Under the pieces are notes generated by a model, which made no database searches, was not told the origin of the DNA, and worked only from the letters and a program-made list of their open reading frames with translations. Shown here piece after piece: positions 27,265 through 36,434 of a stretch of DNA of 64,000 nt. The DNA comes from CAIYTF01 sp963664845 (GTDB lineage Bacteria; Bacteroidota; Ignavibacteria; Ignavibacteriales; Ignavibacteriaceae). Numbering within the stretch: the stretch's first letter is position 1; the number at the start of each line of letters is the position of its first letter. The translations under genes were made by a program, and so were the position numbers. The stretch lies in the NCBI GenBank assembly GCA_963664845.1, contig OY761615.1:558001-622000 (forward strand). The letters run 5' to 3'.

Positions 27265-28164
27265 TCATTGTTTTAAAAAGTAACTTTCACTGTCAAGATC
27301 CTGGATAAGCCCCGGCTGAACGGGATGCCACCCAAATTGTTCCATGGTTTGTTCACTTGAAGCAATATTGTTGATGGCAGCAAAGTGAGCAAACCAGCCA
27401 AAATGTTCGGCAGCTTCATCAGTTGATTTACTTACAACCGGAACGTTCAGCCTCTTTCCGATTACTTCAGCAATATCCCCGAACGCTATACCTTCCTCAG
27501 CAACTCCGTGCAAACGGGTACCGGCGGATGGGGCATTCTCAATTGCAAGCCTATACAAACGCGCCGCATCCAACCGATGTACAGCCGGCCAACAATTGAG
27601 TCCCTCGCCTACATATACTGATTCACCTTTTTCGCGTGCAATATTAATGAGAACCGGGACGAATGCATGATCTCCAGCCCCGTGAACCGAAGGTGGCAGA
27701 CGGACGACCGATACGCGTACACCGGCCGATGCTATCTCATTAACTGCAAATTCCGTAAGTACCCTTGGGATGGGACTGTTTGCCGGGGGCATGTCTTCTT
27801 CGGTTACCAATTGTCCCGGCAAAAGCAAACCGACACCTGAGGTAACGATCAATGGGCGGTCCGAACCGGCAAGCACTTCACCAAGAGTCTTAATGACCCG
27901 CACATCCGTTTCGCAGTTCTCCTTGAATGTTGAAAAATCATGATTGAAAGCGGTATGAATAACACCATCAACAGCGGAAGCACCGCTCCTGATACTTTCC
28001 AGATCATAGATATCGCCCCGATGAACCTGAGCACCCGCCGCAAGAATTGAAGCGGCCGCTAAATCTGAACGGGCAAGCCCAAGCACCTGATGACCCGAGT
28101 TAAGCAGTTCCTTAACTATTGCTGAACCAATAAAACCCGATGCTCCCGTTACAAAAACGCGCAT
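27265..28164 (-). CDS. NAD-dependent epimerase/dehydratase family protein (extended SDR)
   Basis: 299 residues. The N-terminal Rossmann motif is TGASGFIGSAIV, followed by RSD (NADP preference) and GVIHTAF. Instead of a classic YxxxK, the catalytic region is indistinct (SVVRLPPSVHGAGDHAF), as in the atypical SDR group often annotated as sugar epimerases or NAD(P)H-binding reductases. It is the first gene of the operon with the second SDR. Function beyond the fold is not known. Confidence 0.88.
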   Translation of the reverse strand: MRVFVTGASGFIGSAIVKELLNSGHQVLGLARSDLAAASILAAGAQVHRGDIYDLESIRSGASAVDGVIHTAFNHDFSTFKENCETDVRVIKTLGEVLAGSDRPLIVTSGVGLLLPGQLVTEEDMPPANSPIPRVLTEFAVNEIASAGVRVSVVRLPPSVHGAGDHAFVPVLINIAREKGESVYVGEGLNCWPAVHRLDAARLYRLAIENAPSAGTRLHGVAEEGIAFGDIAEVIGKRLNVPVVSKSTDEAAEHFGWFAHFAAINNIASSEQTMEQFGWHPVQPGLIQDLDSESYFLKQ

Positions 28165-28365
28165 AGCAAATTCCTTTATATTGTTGATTTGTTTATCGAA
28201 ACTTCAGCATATACATTGAAACCTGTGTAGCCAAATCTACTGTTGTTGTAGTCAAAAAAGGTGTATGAATAAACGTTTGGGGAGACCGAATGGTGTAATG
28301 GAACTCTGTTATGGAGATATTCTTATTACCTTTTAAAAATGAACTATCCCGCAGCAGACGACCAT

Positions 28366-28489
28366 GGTGTCAACTTAACGAACACAATGAACAAATGTCT
28401 TTCCCACGAAAGTGGGAATCTGCTTAATCCGAACTGTTTCGAGGACAATTTCACTGTCAAAGACTTGAGTTTATTGCTAAGTCGACACC
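28366..28489. repeat. MITE-like inverted-repeat element, copy 4 (124 bp)
   Basis: It begins GGTGTCAACTTAACGAACAC and ends GCTAAGTCGACACC. The left 55 bp match copy 2 (AACGAACACAATG then ACAAATGTC) and include TTTCCC-N8-GGGAAT. It is the shortest copy in the window, consistent with an internally deleted element. Confidence 0.7.
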
Positions 28490-28618
28490 ATTGCGCAAGC
28501 GGACGGTGTATCAATCGCAGAGCTTAAATTATATTCGCGCAAGTGGAGGGGAATTTACCCTGAGAGATTAAAATTCTCTTGAGAATTTATGTTTTTTAAA
28601 CCTGCTTTTTCCAGCGGC

Positions 28619-28706
28619 CGGTGGGTGTCGCATAGTGCACTTGGCGCAGAATTCTGCTTATTTAAGCAGTGTTCAATGGCGTTAATCGTGAGATTGCCCC
28701 GCACAC
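28619..28706 (-). repeat. Dispersed repeat family B, copy 2 (reverse orientation)
   Basis: The reverse strand reads GTGTGCGGGGCAATCTCACG, then ATTAACGCC, later GAATTCTGCGC and CGACACCCACCG, matching 40311-40402 closely at both ends with a variable middle. Confidence 0.6.
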
Positions 28707-28767
28707 GGCATGAGGCACTTCGTCGATGACTCCTCAATGACAAACTATCTGGTTATGCCCCTCTACC

Positions 28768-28795
28768 ATAGGGGTTCAAAATTTTTAACCCCTGC
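28768..28795. repeat. Degenerate copy of the 28-bp GTAGGGGTTCAAAA palindrome
   Basis: ATAGGGGTTCAAAA joined to TTTTTAACCCCTGC is an imperfect version of the perfect palindrome at 35397-35424. Confidence 0.55.
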
Positions 28796-28867
28796 ATTAA
28801 CGCCGGGATCAACATTATTCAATGTCAGATAGTACATCCCCTCAATTGATTTTTTTCCCAACGTGCT

Positions 28868-29230
28868 TCAAGGCAGTACCCGCTCATTATACCCGCGCTC
28901 CTCATAGGGCTGCAGCTTTTCCAGCCACAATTCGTATAGCGTTTTCAAATCATCTTTGTAATCATAACCCGGGGAGTCTTTCTTGGGTTCCAACAGGTCC
29001 AACACCTCAAAGGAAAAGTTTTCAGCACCAAATTGTTTTTCTTCGGCGGCAAGCTCTTTGATTTCTTCAATTCCCATTTCAATGGCAAATTTATGACGGT
29101 TTATTCTGGCCGGAACATTTGTGCTGTATCCGACAAATATTTTGCCGTTCACCAAATTTTTTATCTGGTATACGCCCATCGGCTGGATGGTTTGTTTATA
29201 CTCTCTTTTAATAGCATTTTTATCAATCAT
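28868..29230 (-). CDS. GIY-YIG nuclease family protein
   Basis: About 120 residues from the ATG at 29230 (MIDKNAIKREY). Starts at 29248 or 29257 are also possible. The GIY-YIG core is present in variant form: GVYQIKNLVNGKIFVGYS, followed by ARINRHK (Arg of the active site) and later ENFSFEVLDLLE and an acidic C-terminal helix. The gene starts inside the 3' end of the ArsR-DUF2087 gene upstream, so they are co-translated. DNA-cleaving activity is plausible but not certain, because many small members have no known substrate. Confidence 0.82.
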   Translation of the reverse strand: MIDKNAIKREYKQTIQPMGVYQIKNLVNGKIFVGYSTNVPARINRHKFAIEMGIEEIKELAAEEKQFGAENFSFEVLDLLEPKKDSPGYDYKDDLKTLYELWLEKLQPYEERGYNERVLP

Positions 29231-29801
29231 TTGATTTTCCTTTTTCATATTCTTCATTTAACCAATACACCTGGCTTTTACGTTTCATCATCCCCTCCTC
29301 TATCATGAGCCGCCTGACTGTGCAATAGTCCTCATACGATTCAAGAATTATTTCATTGATCTCCTTCTCGGAGTACTTTTTCCTGGGGTCTATTCTCTTG
29401 AGAAACTCATTCAGGATGATCATTTTTTTCTTATGCTGCACCGGCAGTTTTTCAAGCCGGTTGTTTTTCATAAAGGTGCGCAACACCTTCTGCCGGTATT
29501 GTTCCATACGCTCTTCCTGAATAAAGCTATCCAGATTTTCAAAACTCACCAACTCCCGGAGCGTCATAGTAAAGATATCATCGCTGGGATGATAGACGGT
29601 ATAATATTGTTCCTTCACCTTCGTCACCAGCCCCGCCGCCTCAAGTTTCTTAAGATGAAAGGAAACAGTCGATTCGGCCAGTTCCAAACGGTTAGCCAGT
29701 TCCTCAACATACTGGGGTTTCTTCAGCAATGCATTCAGCACCCGCAGCCGGGAGGCATCTGCCAGAGATTTCATTATTTCAATGCTTGTTGCAATATCCA
29801 C
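29223..29801 (-). CDS. ArsR-type winged-helix regulator with C-terminal DUF2087
   Basis: About 192 residues from a GTG at 29801 (VDIATSIEIMKSLADASRLR). The frame stays open to a TTG at 29870, and there is no ATG before MKSLADASR, so the start is uncertain. The N-terminal helix-turn-helix (EELANRLELAESTVSFHLKK) is ArsR-like but lacks an obvious metal-binding Cys cluster. The C-terminal about 90 residues (HKKKMIILNEFLKRIDPRKKYSE to YWLNEEYE) match DUF2087, a domain of unknown role. It overlaps the downstream GIY-YIG gene by about 8 bp. Confidence 0.85.
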   Translation of the reverse strand: MDIATSIEIMKSLADASRLRVLNALLKKPQYVEELANRLELAESTVSFHLKKLEAAGLVTKVKEQYYTVYHPSDDIFTMTLRELVSFENLDSFIQEERMEQYRQKVLRTFMKNNRLEKLPVQHKKKMIILNEFLKRIDPRKKYSEKEINEIILESYEDYCTVRRLMIEEGMMKRKSQVYWLNEEYEKGKSND

Positions 29802-30022
29802 GATATTTTGATCTATATATAATTCGATAAATGTCGAAACAAATGTACGGCAATTATTCCAGATAATCAATCTGTTTTTATGAATATCGAATCAAATATG
29901 GATAAACGGTTTATTCGGCATATCAATGGCACTTTTTGATAAATCTAAGGTCTAACAATTATATAATGGGGAGATCACACCCAATAATCGTAAATTTATT
30001 CATTAAGAAATTTGGATTCCAA

Positions 30023-30679
30023 ATGCATAATTTCCTCAGCTTGCTCTGTTTGATGATTGCCCTGTCTTTTTTTCCTGCTTCTGTGGCGGCAGGCAAATCG
30101 GGCCCGGTTAAATATTTCTCCTATGCATATTTTCCCCTTAAGTCTATATCACCAAGAGTATTCGATTCCAATCTGGGCGAAACAAAATATTCCATGACCC
30201 AGGATGGCGGACTCTTTAAATTAGTCTATGACGCGCCCCGAATTACTTACTCACAACAAATGATTGCCAAAAGTAACGGTGTCTATATCGTCGGAACACA
30301 AAACAAAATTTTCCTCTTCGGCAGTAAGATCACCTATAAGGCACCCTTGTTGAGAATACCTTTTCCGCTAACCACTGCCTCCAAATGGACTTCAGAAACC
30401 ATAGAATATGACGCCGATGGAAATTCCAATCCGGTTCGCCTCACCGGAAAAGTTATTGGCGAAGAAACCATCAGCACACCCGCTGGTACTTTTACCAGCT
30501 TAAAAATTGAACTCAAAATTGTCTCAGGGCAAAACAAACCAACCTACCTGACAGAATGGCTCGTTAAAGACATCGGAGTCGTTAAGGCAGAGGCAGTCCC
30601 TGGCACCGGCGGTCTGCTGGGAACCTTCCAAAAACTCTTCGGTTTGGATAAAGTCTATTACACAATAAAATCGTTTTGA
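30023..30679 (+). CDS. Secreted protein of unknown function
   Basis: 218 residues from the ATG at 30023 (MHNFLSLLCLMIALSFFPAS), which gives a clean signal peptide. The longer frames from 29936 or 29966 would bury it. The mature part has beta-rich character with ISTPAGTFTSLKIELKI and WLVKDIGVVKAE, a pattern I associate with DUF3108-like periplasmic proteins ('TPAGTF...GIGLVK'), without certainty. It stands alone, divergent from the ArsR gene. Confidence 0.7.
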   Translation: MHNFLSLLCLMIALSFFPASVAAGKSGPVKYFSYAYFPLKSISPRVFDSNLGETKYSMTQDGGLFKLVYDAPRITYSQQMIAKSNGVYIVGTQNKIFLFGSKITYKAPLLRIPFPLTTASKWTSETIEYDADGNSNPVRLTGKVIGEETISTPAGTFTSLKIELKIVSGQNKPTYLTEWLVKDIGVVKAEAVPGTGGLLGTFQKLFGLDKVYYTIKSF

Positions 30680-31019
30680 TCAGATTCCAGTTCCACTTGA
30701 CGATCCTTCTCACCCTCATCAGTGGAACTCTCTACTCCCTTTGCTCTATCTCTGCGAACTTTGCGAATCCCCTTTAGGCTTTGCGATCTCTGCGTTTAAA
30801 TGTGTTCCGTTTGTTTGCAGCTCCCCGCAACCGACATGGTAACAAATCGCTGGACCATTTGCCATGATGCCTTATGCAATTTCGCACAATTCAACAAGCC
30901 CCAATTTTTTCCTCTTGGTATTTTTACCCTGTCCTCGTAACTTAGATTAGTCAATAATTAAAATTAAGAGGCCTTCACAGAAACAACGATACGATCTTTT
31001 TCAATTTCCGAGGTAGGAT
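30680..31019. other. Intergenic DNA upstream of the TonB-dependent receptor
   Basis: 340 bp. A 9-bp stem (AGTTCCACT at 30689-30697 and AGTGGAACT at 30721-30729) lies just after the preceding gene and may help termination, but no T run follows. The rest carries low-complexity 'TTTGCGAA' type sequence and no gene. Confidence 0.45.
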
Positions 31020-33362
31020 TTGTACCGTTACCTGTTTGTTTTCTTTCTTTCTTCAGCTTGTCTTTGGGCACAAAATGCAAAAGTGACTCTTAAAGGCAAA
31101 GTTATTGATGGTTCCTCCATGAAACCACTCTCCGGTTGTTCCATTTTTCCCGTCGGCCTGTTATCCGGAACCATTTCCGACTCTGTTGGTTCCTTCACCC
31201 TTAAACTGACGCCCGGGAAACATACGCTTTCCTTCAACCATCTTGGATACGAACGTAAACGTACCGAAGTTTTTCTTTCAAAAGACAGCAGTCGTCAATA
31301 CATCATGGTTATTATAAAACCGGAAAGTGTTATTGAACAGGAAATACTGGTGACCGGTGAACGAAACCGGGATGCCCTGTCTCAAAAGCTCCAATCAAAG
31401 GATGTTACCAGAATACCCACGATCTTTAATGATGTGCTGCGTGGCATAACCATACTATCCGGTGTTTCTTCAAATAACGAGCTCAGCAGCGGTTACAACG
31501 TTCGCGGCGGCAATTACAACGAAAACCTCATCTACCTTAACGGATATGAAATATTCCGCCCCTTCCTGCTGCGTGAAGGAACTGAAGAGAATCAAACACT
31601 TATGAATCCCGAGATGGTTGAAAAAATCGACTTTTTCAATGGTTCATTTTCTGTCGAATACGGGGATAAAATGTCCTCAGCGGTTTCGGTGCAATACCAG
31701 AAAAAACAAAGCGACACCTTGCACATAAAGACACGTGCAAACTTCCTGAATGCCGGTGTCTCAGCAGGAAAACGATTTGGAAATCTTAACGTTCTGGTTG
31801 GCACACGGTACGCCTATCCGGGAATGTTCCTTAGTCAGATGCAGACTGAAGGCCGGTATCGTCCATTCTACGCGGACTTCCAGATGCTTGCATCTTACCT
31901 CTTCCCCGGTGGAGATGAACTTGAGCTGTTCACCGTCTACGCGAAAAACACCTATGACCTGACGCCGGCCGATTGGACGGGGCACATCCAATCGGACCGT
32001 GGTTCCGGACTGGCAAATGCAATTCAAATAAAGTACAACGGCAAACGTGAATATTCATTTCTCACTTCCCTGGCTGCACTCCGCTTCACAAAACGTCTGG
32101 CTGGAGAATCTGCAGTAACTGTTTCGCTTTCGCAAAACACGCACAACGAAGATGAAACCTCTAATCTGTGGGGCGAATATTTCTATATCCCCGATGCCTA
32201 TCACATGGATGAGGGAAGAGAATATTTGAAAACACGCGTGGAATCAACTGACGACCATCTCCGCATAAGGCAACAGGAAGCAAGCGCAGTATTCAATACG
32301 GTTTTTGATACCCATAAGTTCCAGACCGGGATCTTTGGCCGGTGGCGTACCGTGCACGATGTGATTAACGAAGCCGTTTCTGAGACCGGCGACGTTGTTG
32401 TGCTCGATACACCCGATACCATCTCAACCGATTCAAGGTTTTCACCTAATGAATTTGGCTTCTATACTATGGATACCTGGCAGCCGAATAATCGTTTTGA
32501 ACTCAAGGGCGGAGTAAGGGTCGTATACGAAAACGAATCCGATGAACTGCTTATAAGTCCAAGACTGCAATCAAACTTTCACCTTGACGACAAAAACATG
32601 TTGTTCGCTGCCTGGGGACTCTACTATCAGCCGCCCTATTATCTTGAGCGCCGGAACAATAACGTTCCTCTTTCCTCTCAGCGTACAATTCACTATTCCG
32701 CCGGCTGGGAAAACAGCTTTAAAGAGACAATGTTCCTCCGCATTGAGCTCTATTACAAAAAACTGCATAACCTGATACCATATTACCTTGAGGACCAAAA
32801 GATCATCTATACTGGGACTAACCGGAATGAAGGATATGCTTATGGTATGGATGTGATGGTACGTGGTGAGGTGATCAAAGGCATTCAGAGCTGGCTGGGC
32901 TATGGTTATCTCAACACCCGTGAACGGCCTGAAACAGGCGGCCCCTATACCAGGCGGCTCACCGACCAAACGCATTCCATCCTCGTTTTCCTGCAGGACA
33001 GGATCAAGAAACATCAGAACTGGCAGGTGCATACACGGCTTCTTATGGGAAGTGGTATGCTTTACTATGACCGAACAGTTGTTATCGATCCGGTCACCGG
33101 GAAAAGGAGCCTGGCGGTATCATACCAAAGCCCGCTGGAATACCTGCTCTATTTCCGTGTTGATATGGGCTGTTCGACCGCATTCACTCTTGCCAATGAT
33201 AAGAAGCTTACCGTTACTGCGGAAGTGCTGAATATGTTTGCGCAAAACAACTATTCGGGCTATCGCTTCATTCAGGTGTTCAAAGATATCCCCTATCCCG
33301 TGCGGGTTCCGCAGGTATTGAGTCCAAGATTCTTTAACCTGCAGGTGGAATATGAATTGTAA
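31020..33362 (+). CDS. TonB-dependent outer-membrane receptor
   Basis: 780 residues beginning at a TTG preceded by GAGGTAGG. No ATG gives the signal peptide (YRYLFVFFLSSACLWAQ). A CarboxypepD_reg-like domain (VTLKGKVIDGSSMKPLSGCS, residues about 21-105) precedes the plug (IPTIFNDVLRGITILSGV, YNVRGGNYNENLIYLNG) and a beta-barrel ending in an aromatic-rich strand (RFFNLQVEYEL). It would import a TonB-energised substrate such as a siderophore, cobalamin or a carbohydrate. Nothing adjacent identifies the ligand. It has no SusD partner. Confidence 0.92.
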   Translation: MYRYLFVFFLSSACLWAQNAKVTLKGKVIDGSSMKPLSGCSIFPVGLLSGTISDSVGSFTLKLTPGKHTLSFNHLGYERKRTEVFLSKDSSRQYIMVIIKPESVIEQEILVTGERNRDALSQKLQSKDVTRIPTIFNDVLRGITILSGVSSNNELSSGYNVRGGNYNENLIYLNGYEIFRPFLLREGTEENQTLMNPEMVEKIDFFNGSFSVEYGDKMSSAVSVQYQKKQSDTLHIKTRANFLNAGVSAGKRFGNLNVLVGTRYAYPGMFLSQMQTEGRYRPFYADFQMLASYLFPGGDELELFTVYAKNTYDLTPADWTGHIQSDRGSGLANAIQIKYNGKREYSFLTSLAALRFTKRLAGESAVTVSLSQNTHNEDETSNLWGEYFYIPDAYHMDEGREYLKTRVESTDDHLRIRQQEASAVFNTVFDTHKFQTGIFGRWRTVHDVINEAVSETGDVVVLDTPDTISTDSRFSPNEFGFYTMDTWQPNNRFELKGGVRVVYENESDELLISPRLQSNFHLDDKNMLFAAWGLYYQPPYYLERRNNNVPLSSQRTIHYSAGWENSFKETMFLRIELYYKKLHNLIPYYLEDQKIIYTGTNRNEGYAYGMDVMVRGEVIKGIQSWLGYGYLNTRERPETGGPYTRRLTDQTHSILVFLQDRIKKHQNWQVHTRLLMGSGMLYYDRTVVIDPVTGKRSLAVSYQSPLEYLLYFRVDMGCSTAFTLANDKKLTVTAEVLNMFAQNNYSGYRFIQVFKDIPYPVRVPQVLSPRFFNLQVEYEL

Positions 33363-33746
33363 AACAATCGTGGTAACCGAAATTGAGCTGCACAAGCGCG
33401 AATGTATGAATTTCAAAATGCAATATCCGATCAGATAGGTTTCTGTCAAATCAGCGTCGGTTTATTTTTCTTGGAAAAGGACTTCAATAACTTTAGAGAA
33501 GTTCCAGCACAATAGTAAAATATTTTGTGATTATTTATCGTGAATAGCTATGACCTTAATTGCCGTGGGCGCTCAGCCCACGTACCACTCCCTCCCTTTG
33601 CGAAAGGGAGGGACACAGGGTGGGTTCGGAAAACACACGCCAATCTCACAACATCTGAATCATAACAATCTGTTAACTAAACGCTATCTGGGCCGAAATG
33701 GAGTTAGTAAAGCACTGTATTGAGTATGATTCGTTTATAGAGAAAA
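33363..33746. other. Intergenic DNA with two strong hairpins
   Basis: It lies between convergent genes. CGTGGGC-gctca-GCCCACG (33564-33582) and CCCTCCCTTT-gcg-AAAGGGAGGG (33590-33612) are adjacent, perfect stem-loops. The second resembles a repeat seen in diverged form at 63117-63157. They may act as terminators or be dispersed palindromes. No gene. Confidence 0.55.
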
Positions 33747-34547
33747 TCAGAATTTCTGTGACTGATATTTTAGATGAAGCCCCTTATCCGCATATACATC
33801 ATTCTCCACATCAGCCAATTCAGCCGCCGAATAGCCCGAACGGATCTCTGTGATAGTAATGTTTCTTGAATCATCATCAACCGTATAATATATCCGCCAG
33901 GTACGGTACGCCAGCACGAAGCGGTTCTCCTGCTGCTCCCCGCCTGCTTTGGAAACACGTTTGCGTGAATCATCAGCCGGATTAAACTCAAGCTGGAGTC
34001 GTGCAAAACTGCGCAGATTTATTTGCGCATTCTCCTGAAGCCATGCCATTTGTGCCACTGCTTTTTGTTCGAAGGTCACTTCATAAATATCTTCAATTCC
34101 CTTTTTAACCCAACCGGTTTTTGCATCGGGAAAAGAATCGGAATAGGGCAGATAAGGTTTGATATCGAATACGGGTGAACCGTCCAGGATATCGGATTCA
34201 CCAATAATCAGTTGCAGTCCGTCAATTTTTATAAGTTTAACACAGCTTAAGCCTATCTGGTTTGGCCGGTAAGGTGCACGGGTGGCAAACACCCCAATTT
34301 TTTTTCGCGTATGCCGCGGAGGGGTTACCATTGGTTTCCAGTTGGTGTTCAGATGAAACTGAAAGATCACCCAAATCCTTTCAAAACCATCTAACTGTTG
34401 CAGCGCCTGCTCAAAATTATTACGCGGCAGCAATTCAATAACCGACACATGATCATCAGACAGCACACCCTGCCGTGAGGTTTCATACCGGTATTTCAAT
34501 TCAGAACGAATGAAGCCAATTGGCTTTATCAGGATATCGTCACACAT
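33747..34547 (-). CDS. trmO: tRNA (N6-threonylcarbamoyladenosine(37)-N6)-methyltransferase TrmO
   Basis: 266 residues. The TsaA/TrmO beta-barrel is clear: IKPIGFIRSELK at the N-terminus, LDGFERIWVIFQFH, then FATRAPYRPNQIGLSCVKL and the DILDGSPVFDIKPYLPY motif. The enzyme uses SAM to methylate t6A37 in threonine tRNAs. A C-terminal region of about 120 residues follows, as in longer members. It lies 63 bp downstream of the YceH-like gene on the same strand. Confidence 0.92.
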   Translation of the reverse strand: MCDDILIKPIGFIRSELKYRYETSRQGVLSDDHVSVIELLPRNNFEQALQQLDGFERIWVIFQFHLNTNWKPMVTPPRHTRKKIGVFATRAPYRPNQIGLSCVKLIKIDGLQLIIGESDILDGSPVFDIKPYLPYSDSFPDAKTGWVKKGIEDIYEVTFEQKAVAQMAWLQENAQINLRSFARLQLEFNPADDSRKRVSKAGGEQQENRFVLAYRTWRIYYTVDDDSRNITITEIRSGYSAAELADVENDVYADKGLHLKYQSQKF

Positions 34548-34610
34548 GAATCACATCCTGACATGCCAGATGCGCCATATAGCACATTGCCTTCCGGTTT
34601 AAACTTCTTC

Positions 34611-35249
34611 TCATTCAAACTGCTTTTTGAATTCCGCAAACTGGGCACGCAGTTCCACAATGTCATTTTTGAGAGAATCCAGGTCATACTCAAGCGAGGA
34701 GATCCTGTCTTTATCAGGTTGCATTGCAGCAACGGGTCTCTCTTCCGCGATAACCGGTTCACCGCATAACAGATGCGTATACCTCGCATCTCTCCCTGGT
34801 TGTCGTGGCAGTTTAACCACCAGTGGCTGTTCACTGCGGTTTATTAACCCAACCACGGCAGCGTCCACTTCTGCGAGATCGGCAAATTCATACAGCCGTC
34901 CGGAGCGTCCCTTTATCTCCCCGAGTGTTTGCGCCCCGCGGAGCATAAGCACTGTCATCACTGCCATTTCCTGCGGCGTAAAATTCATAACTCTTGTGAA
35001 CGTCTGTTTATACTTCGGCACCCGCATTTCAGCTCCTGTCACCCGGCACACAAATGATTTGACCAATAGAAAGTCAAGAGTATCGTCAACCAACCTGTCG
35101 GAATACTGCACCACGGGATCACGGTTCGATTTCTGGTTGCAGGCATTGACCAAGCCATTCAGCGTCAGCGGGTAATACTCGGGAGTGGTAAATTCTTTTT
35201 CAATCAGAGCACCAAGCACTCTGACCTCAGTCTCATTTAACGGGTTCAT
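34611..35249 (-). CDS. YceH family protein (DUF480)
   Basis: 212 residues. It starts LNETEVRVLGALIEKEFTTP and continues YPLTLNGLVNACNQKSNRDP, then MTVLMLRGAQTLGEIKGR and RLYEF, the tandem winged-helix layout of DUF480. A C-terminal coiled-coil segment (DKDRISSLEYDLDSLKNDIV) is typical. Its function is not established. Probably co-transcribed with trmO. Confidence 0.92.
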   Translation of the reverse strand: MNPLNETEVRVLGALIEKEFTTPEYYPLTLNGLVNACNQKSNRDPVVQYSDRLVDDTLDFLLVKSFVCRVTGAEMRVPKYKQTFTRVMNFTPQEMAVMTVLMLRGAQTLGEIKGRSGRLYEFADLAEVDAAVVGLINRSEQPLVVKLPRQPGRDARYTHLLCGEPVIAEERPVAAMQPDKDRISSLEYDLDSLKNDIVELRAQFAEFKKQFE

Positions 35250-35724
35250 ATGCGATCTTCTTCTCCGGATTAGGTTGCAAATTTCTTTAAATGGTGTGGC
35301 AAATTACGAATTATCTCTCCCGTATTCAATGGAGAATCAAATTGTACTTAAGTCCACGTGATTAAAATCGTGAGTTAACGGGAAGATGAAAATTCCGTAG
35401 GGGTTCAAAATTTTGAACCCCTACATTCAACACCCGCCTATAACGTCATTCCCTGTTTTTCGTTTCTGTATCCTCCCACAGCGAAAGGCATTAAACACGG
35501 AAAACGCAGAAATTTAATGGGGAACAGTATTCTAGGTAGCCAACTAACGTTTGAATGCTGCAAATGGGAAACCACAGAATTCAAATGCGTGACCCATGAT
35601 TGACACAGGATGCCAGTGATAATCCGACTTTCCCTTTCCGTGCTTTCACGCATCATCCCATCACTCGCATGTCTCGCAATTCCCATTTCGGAATTTCCCA
35701 CGTAATTTTCATGGATAACAACAG
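35250..35724. other. Intergenic DNA with a perfect palindrome
   Basis: No gene is visible. Besides the 28-bp palindrome at 35397-35424, nothing structured stands out. The promoter of the YceH-TrmO pair should be within the first 100 bp. Confidence 0.5.
35397..35424. repeat. Perfect 28-bp palindrome (dispersed repeat)
   Basis: GTAGGGGTTCAAAA is followed immediately by its exact reverse complement TTTTGAACCCCTAC. A degenerate second copy is at 28768-28795. With no loop it could form a long hairpin in RNA, or a cruciform. Confidence 0.8.
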
Positions 35725-36349
35725 GGTTCATTTGAAATTTAGGTGGCAAGGCAATATAACTTATGATGGAAATAGTTAACCAGACCAGATTATTTAATTA
35801 GTATTCTCAATCTTTCAATGCCTTTGTTTTCATTATTTCAAGGGGGGGGGATAATTAAAAAGGTGCCCTGACAAGGGCACAATTTGAATAACCGCGGGGG
35901 AACCCCGCGGAGAATGAATCACTCAAATCTTACGTCCCCGAAGGCGGGCGAACCAATGCAATTGGGGAAAATAAATCGATTAATCACCAATCACCGGTTG
36001 TTAATTTGCCACCTAATTATCATTTGTACCAACGGTTCATCTGAAATTTGGGTGGCAAGGCAATTTAGCTTATGATGGAAATAGTTAACCAGACTCAATT
36101 ATTTAACTAATATTCCTAATCTTTCAACGCCTTTGTTTTCATTATTTCACTTGGGGTTGGTATAACTAAAAAAGTGCCCTGACAAGGGCACAATTTGAAT
36201 AACCGCGGGGGAACCCCGCGGAGAATGGATCACTCAAATCTTACGTCCCCGAAGGCGGGCGAACCCAATGCAACCTGGGAAAATAAATCGATTAGCACCC
36301 ATCACCGGTTGTTAATTTGCCACTCAAGTTTCATTTGCACCGTACCAAC
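35725..36349. repeat. Tandem pair of about 310-bp structured units with inverted ends
   Basis: Two units, 35725-36033 and 36034-36349, are clearly homologous. Each begins GGTTCAT(T/C)TGAAATTT, then GGTGGCAAGGCAAT, and ends with TTGCCAC and a CCAAC, so the ends are imperfect inverted repeats (about 18 of 23 positions match). Each unit contains two identical perfect hairpins: GTGCCCT/AGGGCAC (35863-35880 and 36174-36191) and CCGCGGGG/CCCCGCGG (35892-35910 and 36203-36221). A short ORF seen in both copies loses frame after an indel, so coding is unlikely. Confidence 0.8.
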
Positions 36350-36434
36350 AACTGGTGCCTCATCTTACCCTCCTGTTTTCAAAGAAAAATGTTTTAATAT
36401 TTTCAGTAATTCCGTATTTTAGTGGTTTGATTCT

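Larger units (their letters stand above)
28165..28867. other. Repeat-rich intergenic region
   Basis: About 700 bp without a supportable gene. It contains the MITE-like copy 4, a reverse copy of repeat family B, a GTCATTGAGG-type repeat (reverse, about 28700-28735) and a degenerate copy of the 28-bp palindrome. Such stacking suggests a tolerated insertion hot spot between operons. Confidence 0.6.

Noticed and set aside
35884..36422. Two similar small ORFs beginning MNNRGGTPRR in the tandem units
   Set aside because: They start inside the hairpin and diverge in frame after an indel between copies, so the similarity is at DNA, not protein, level.
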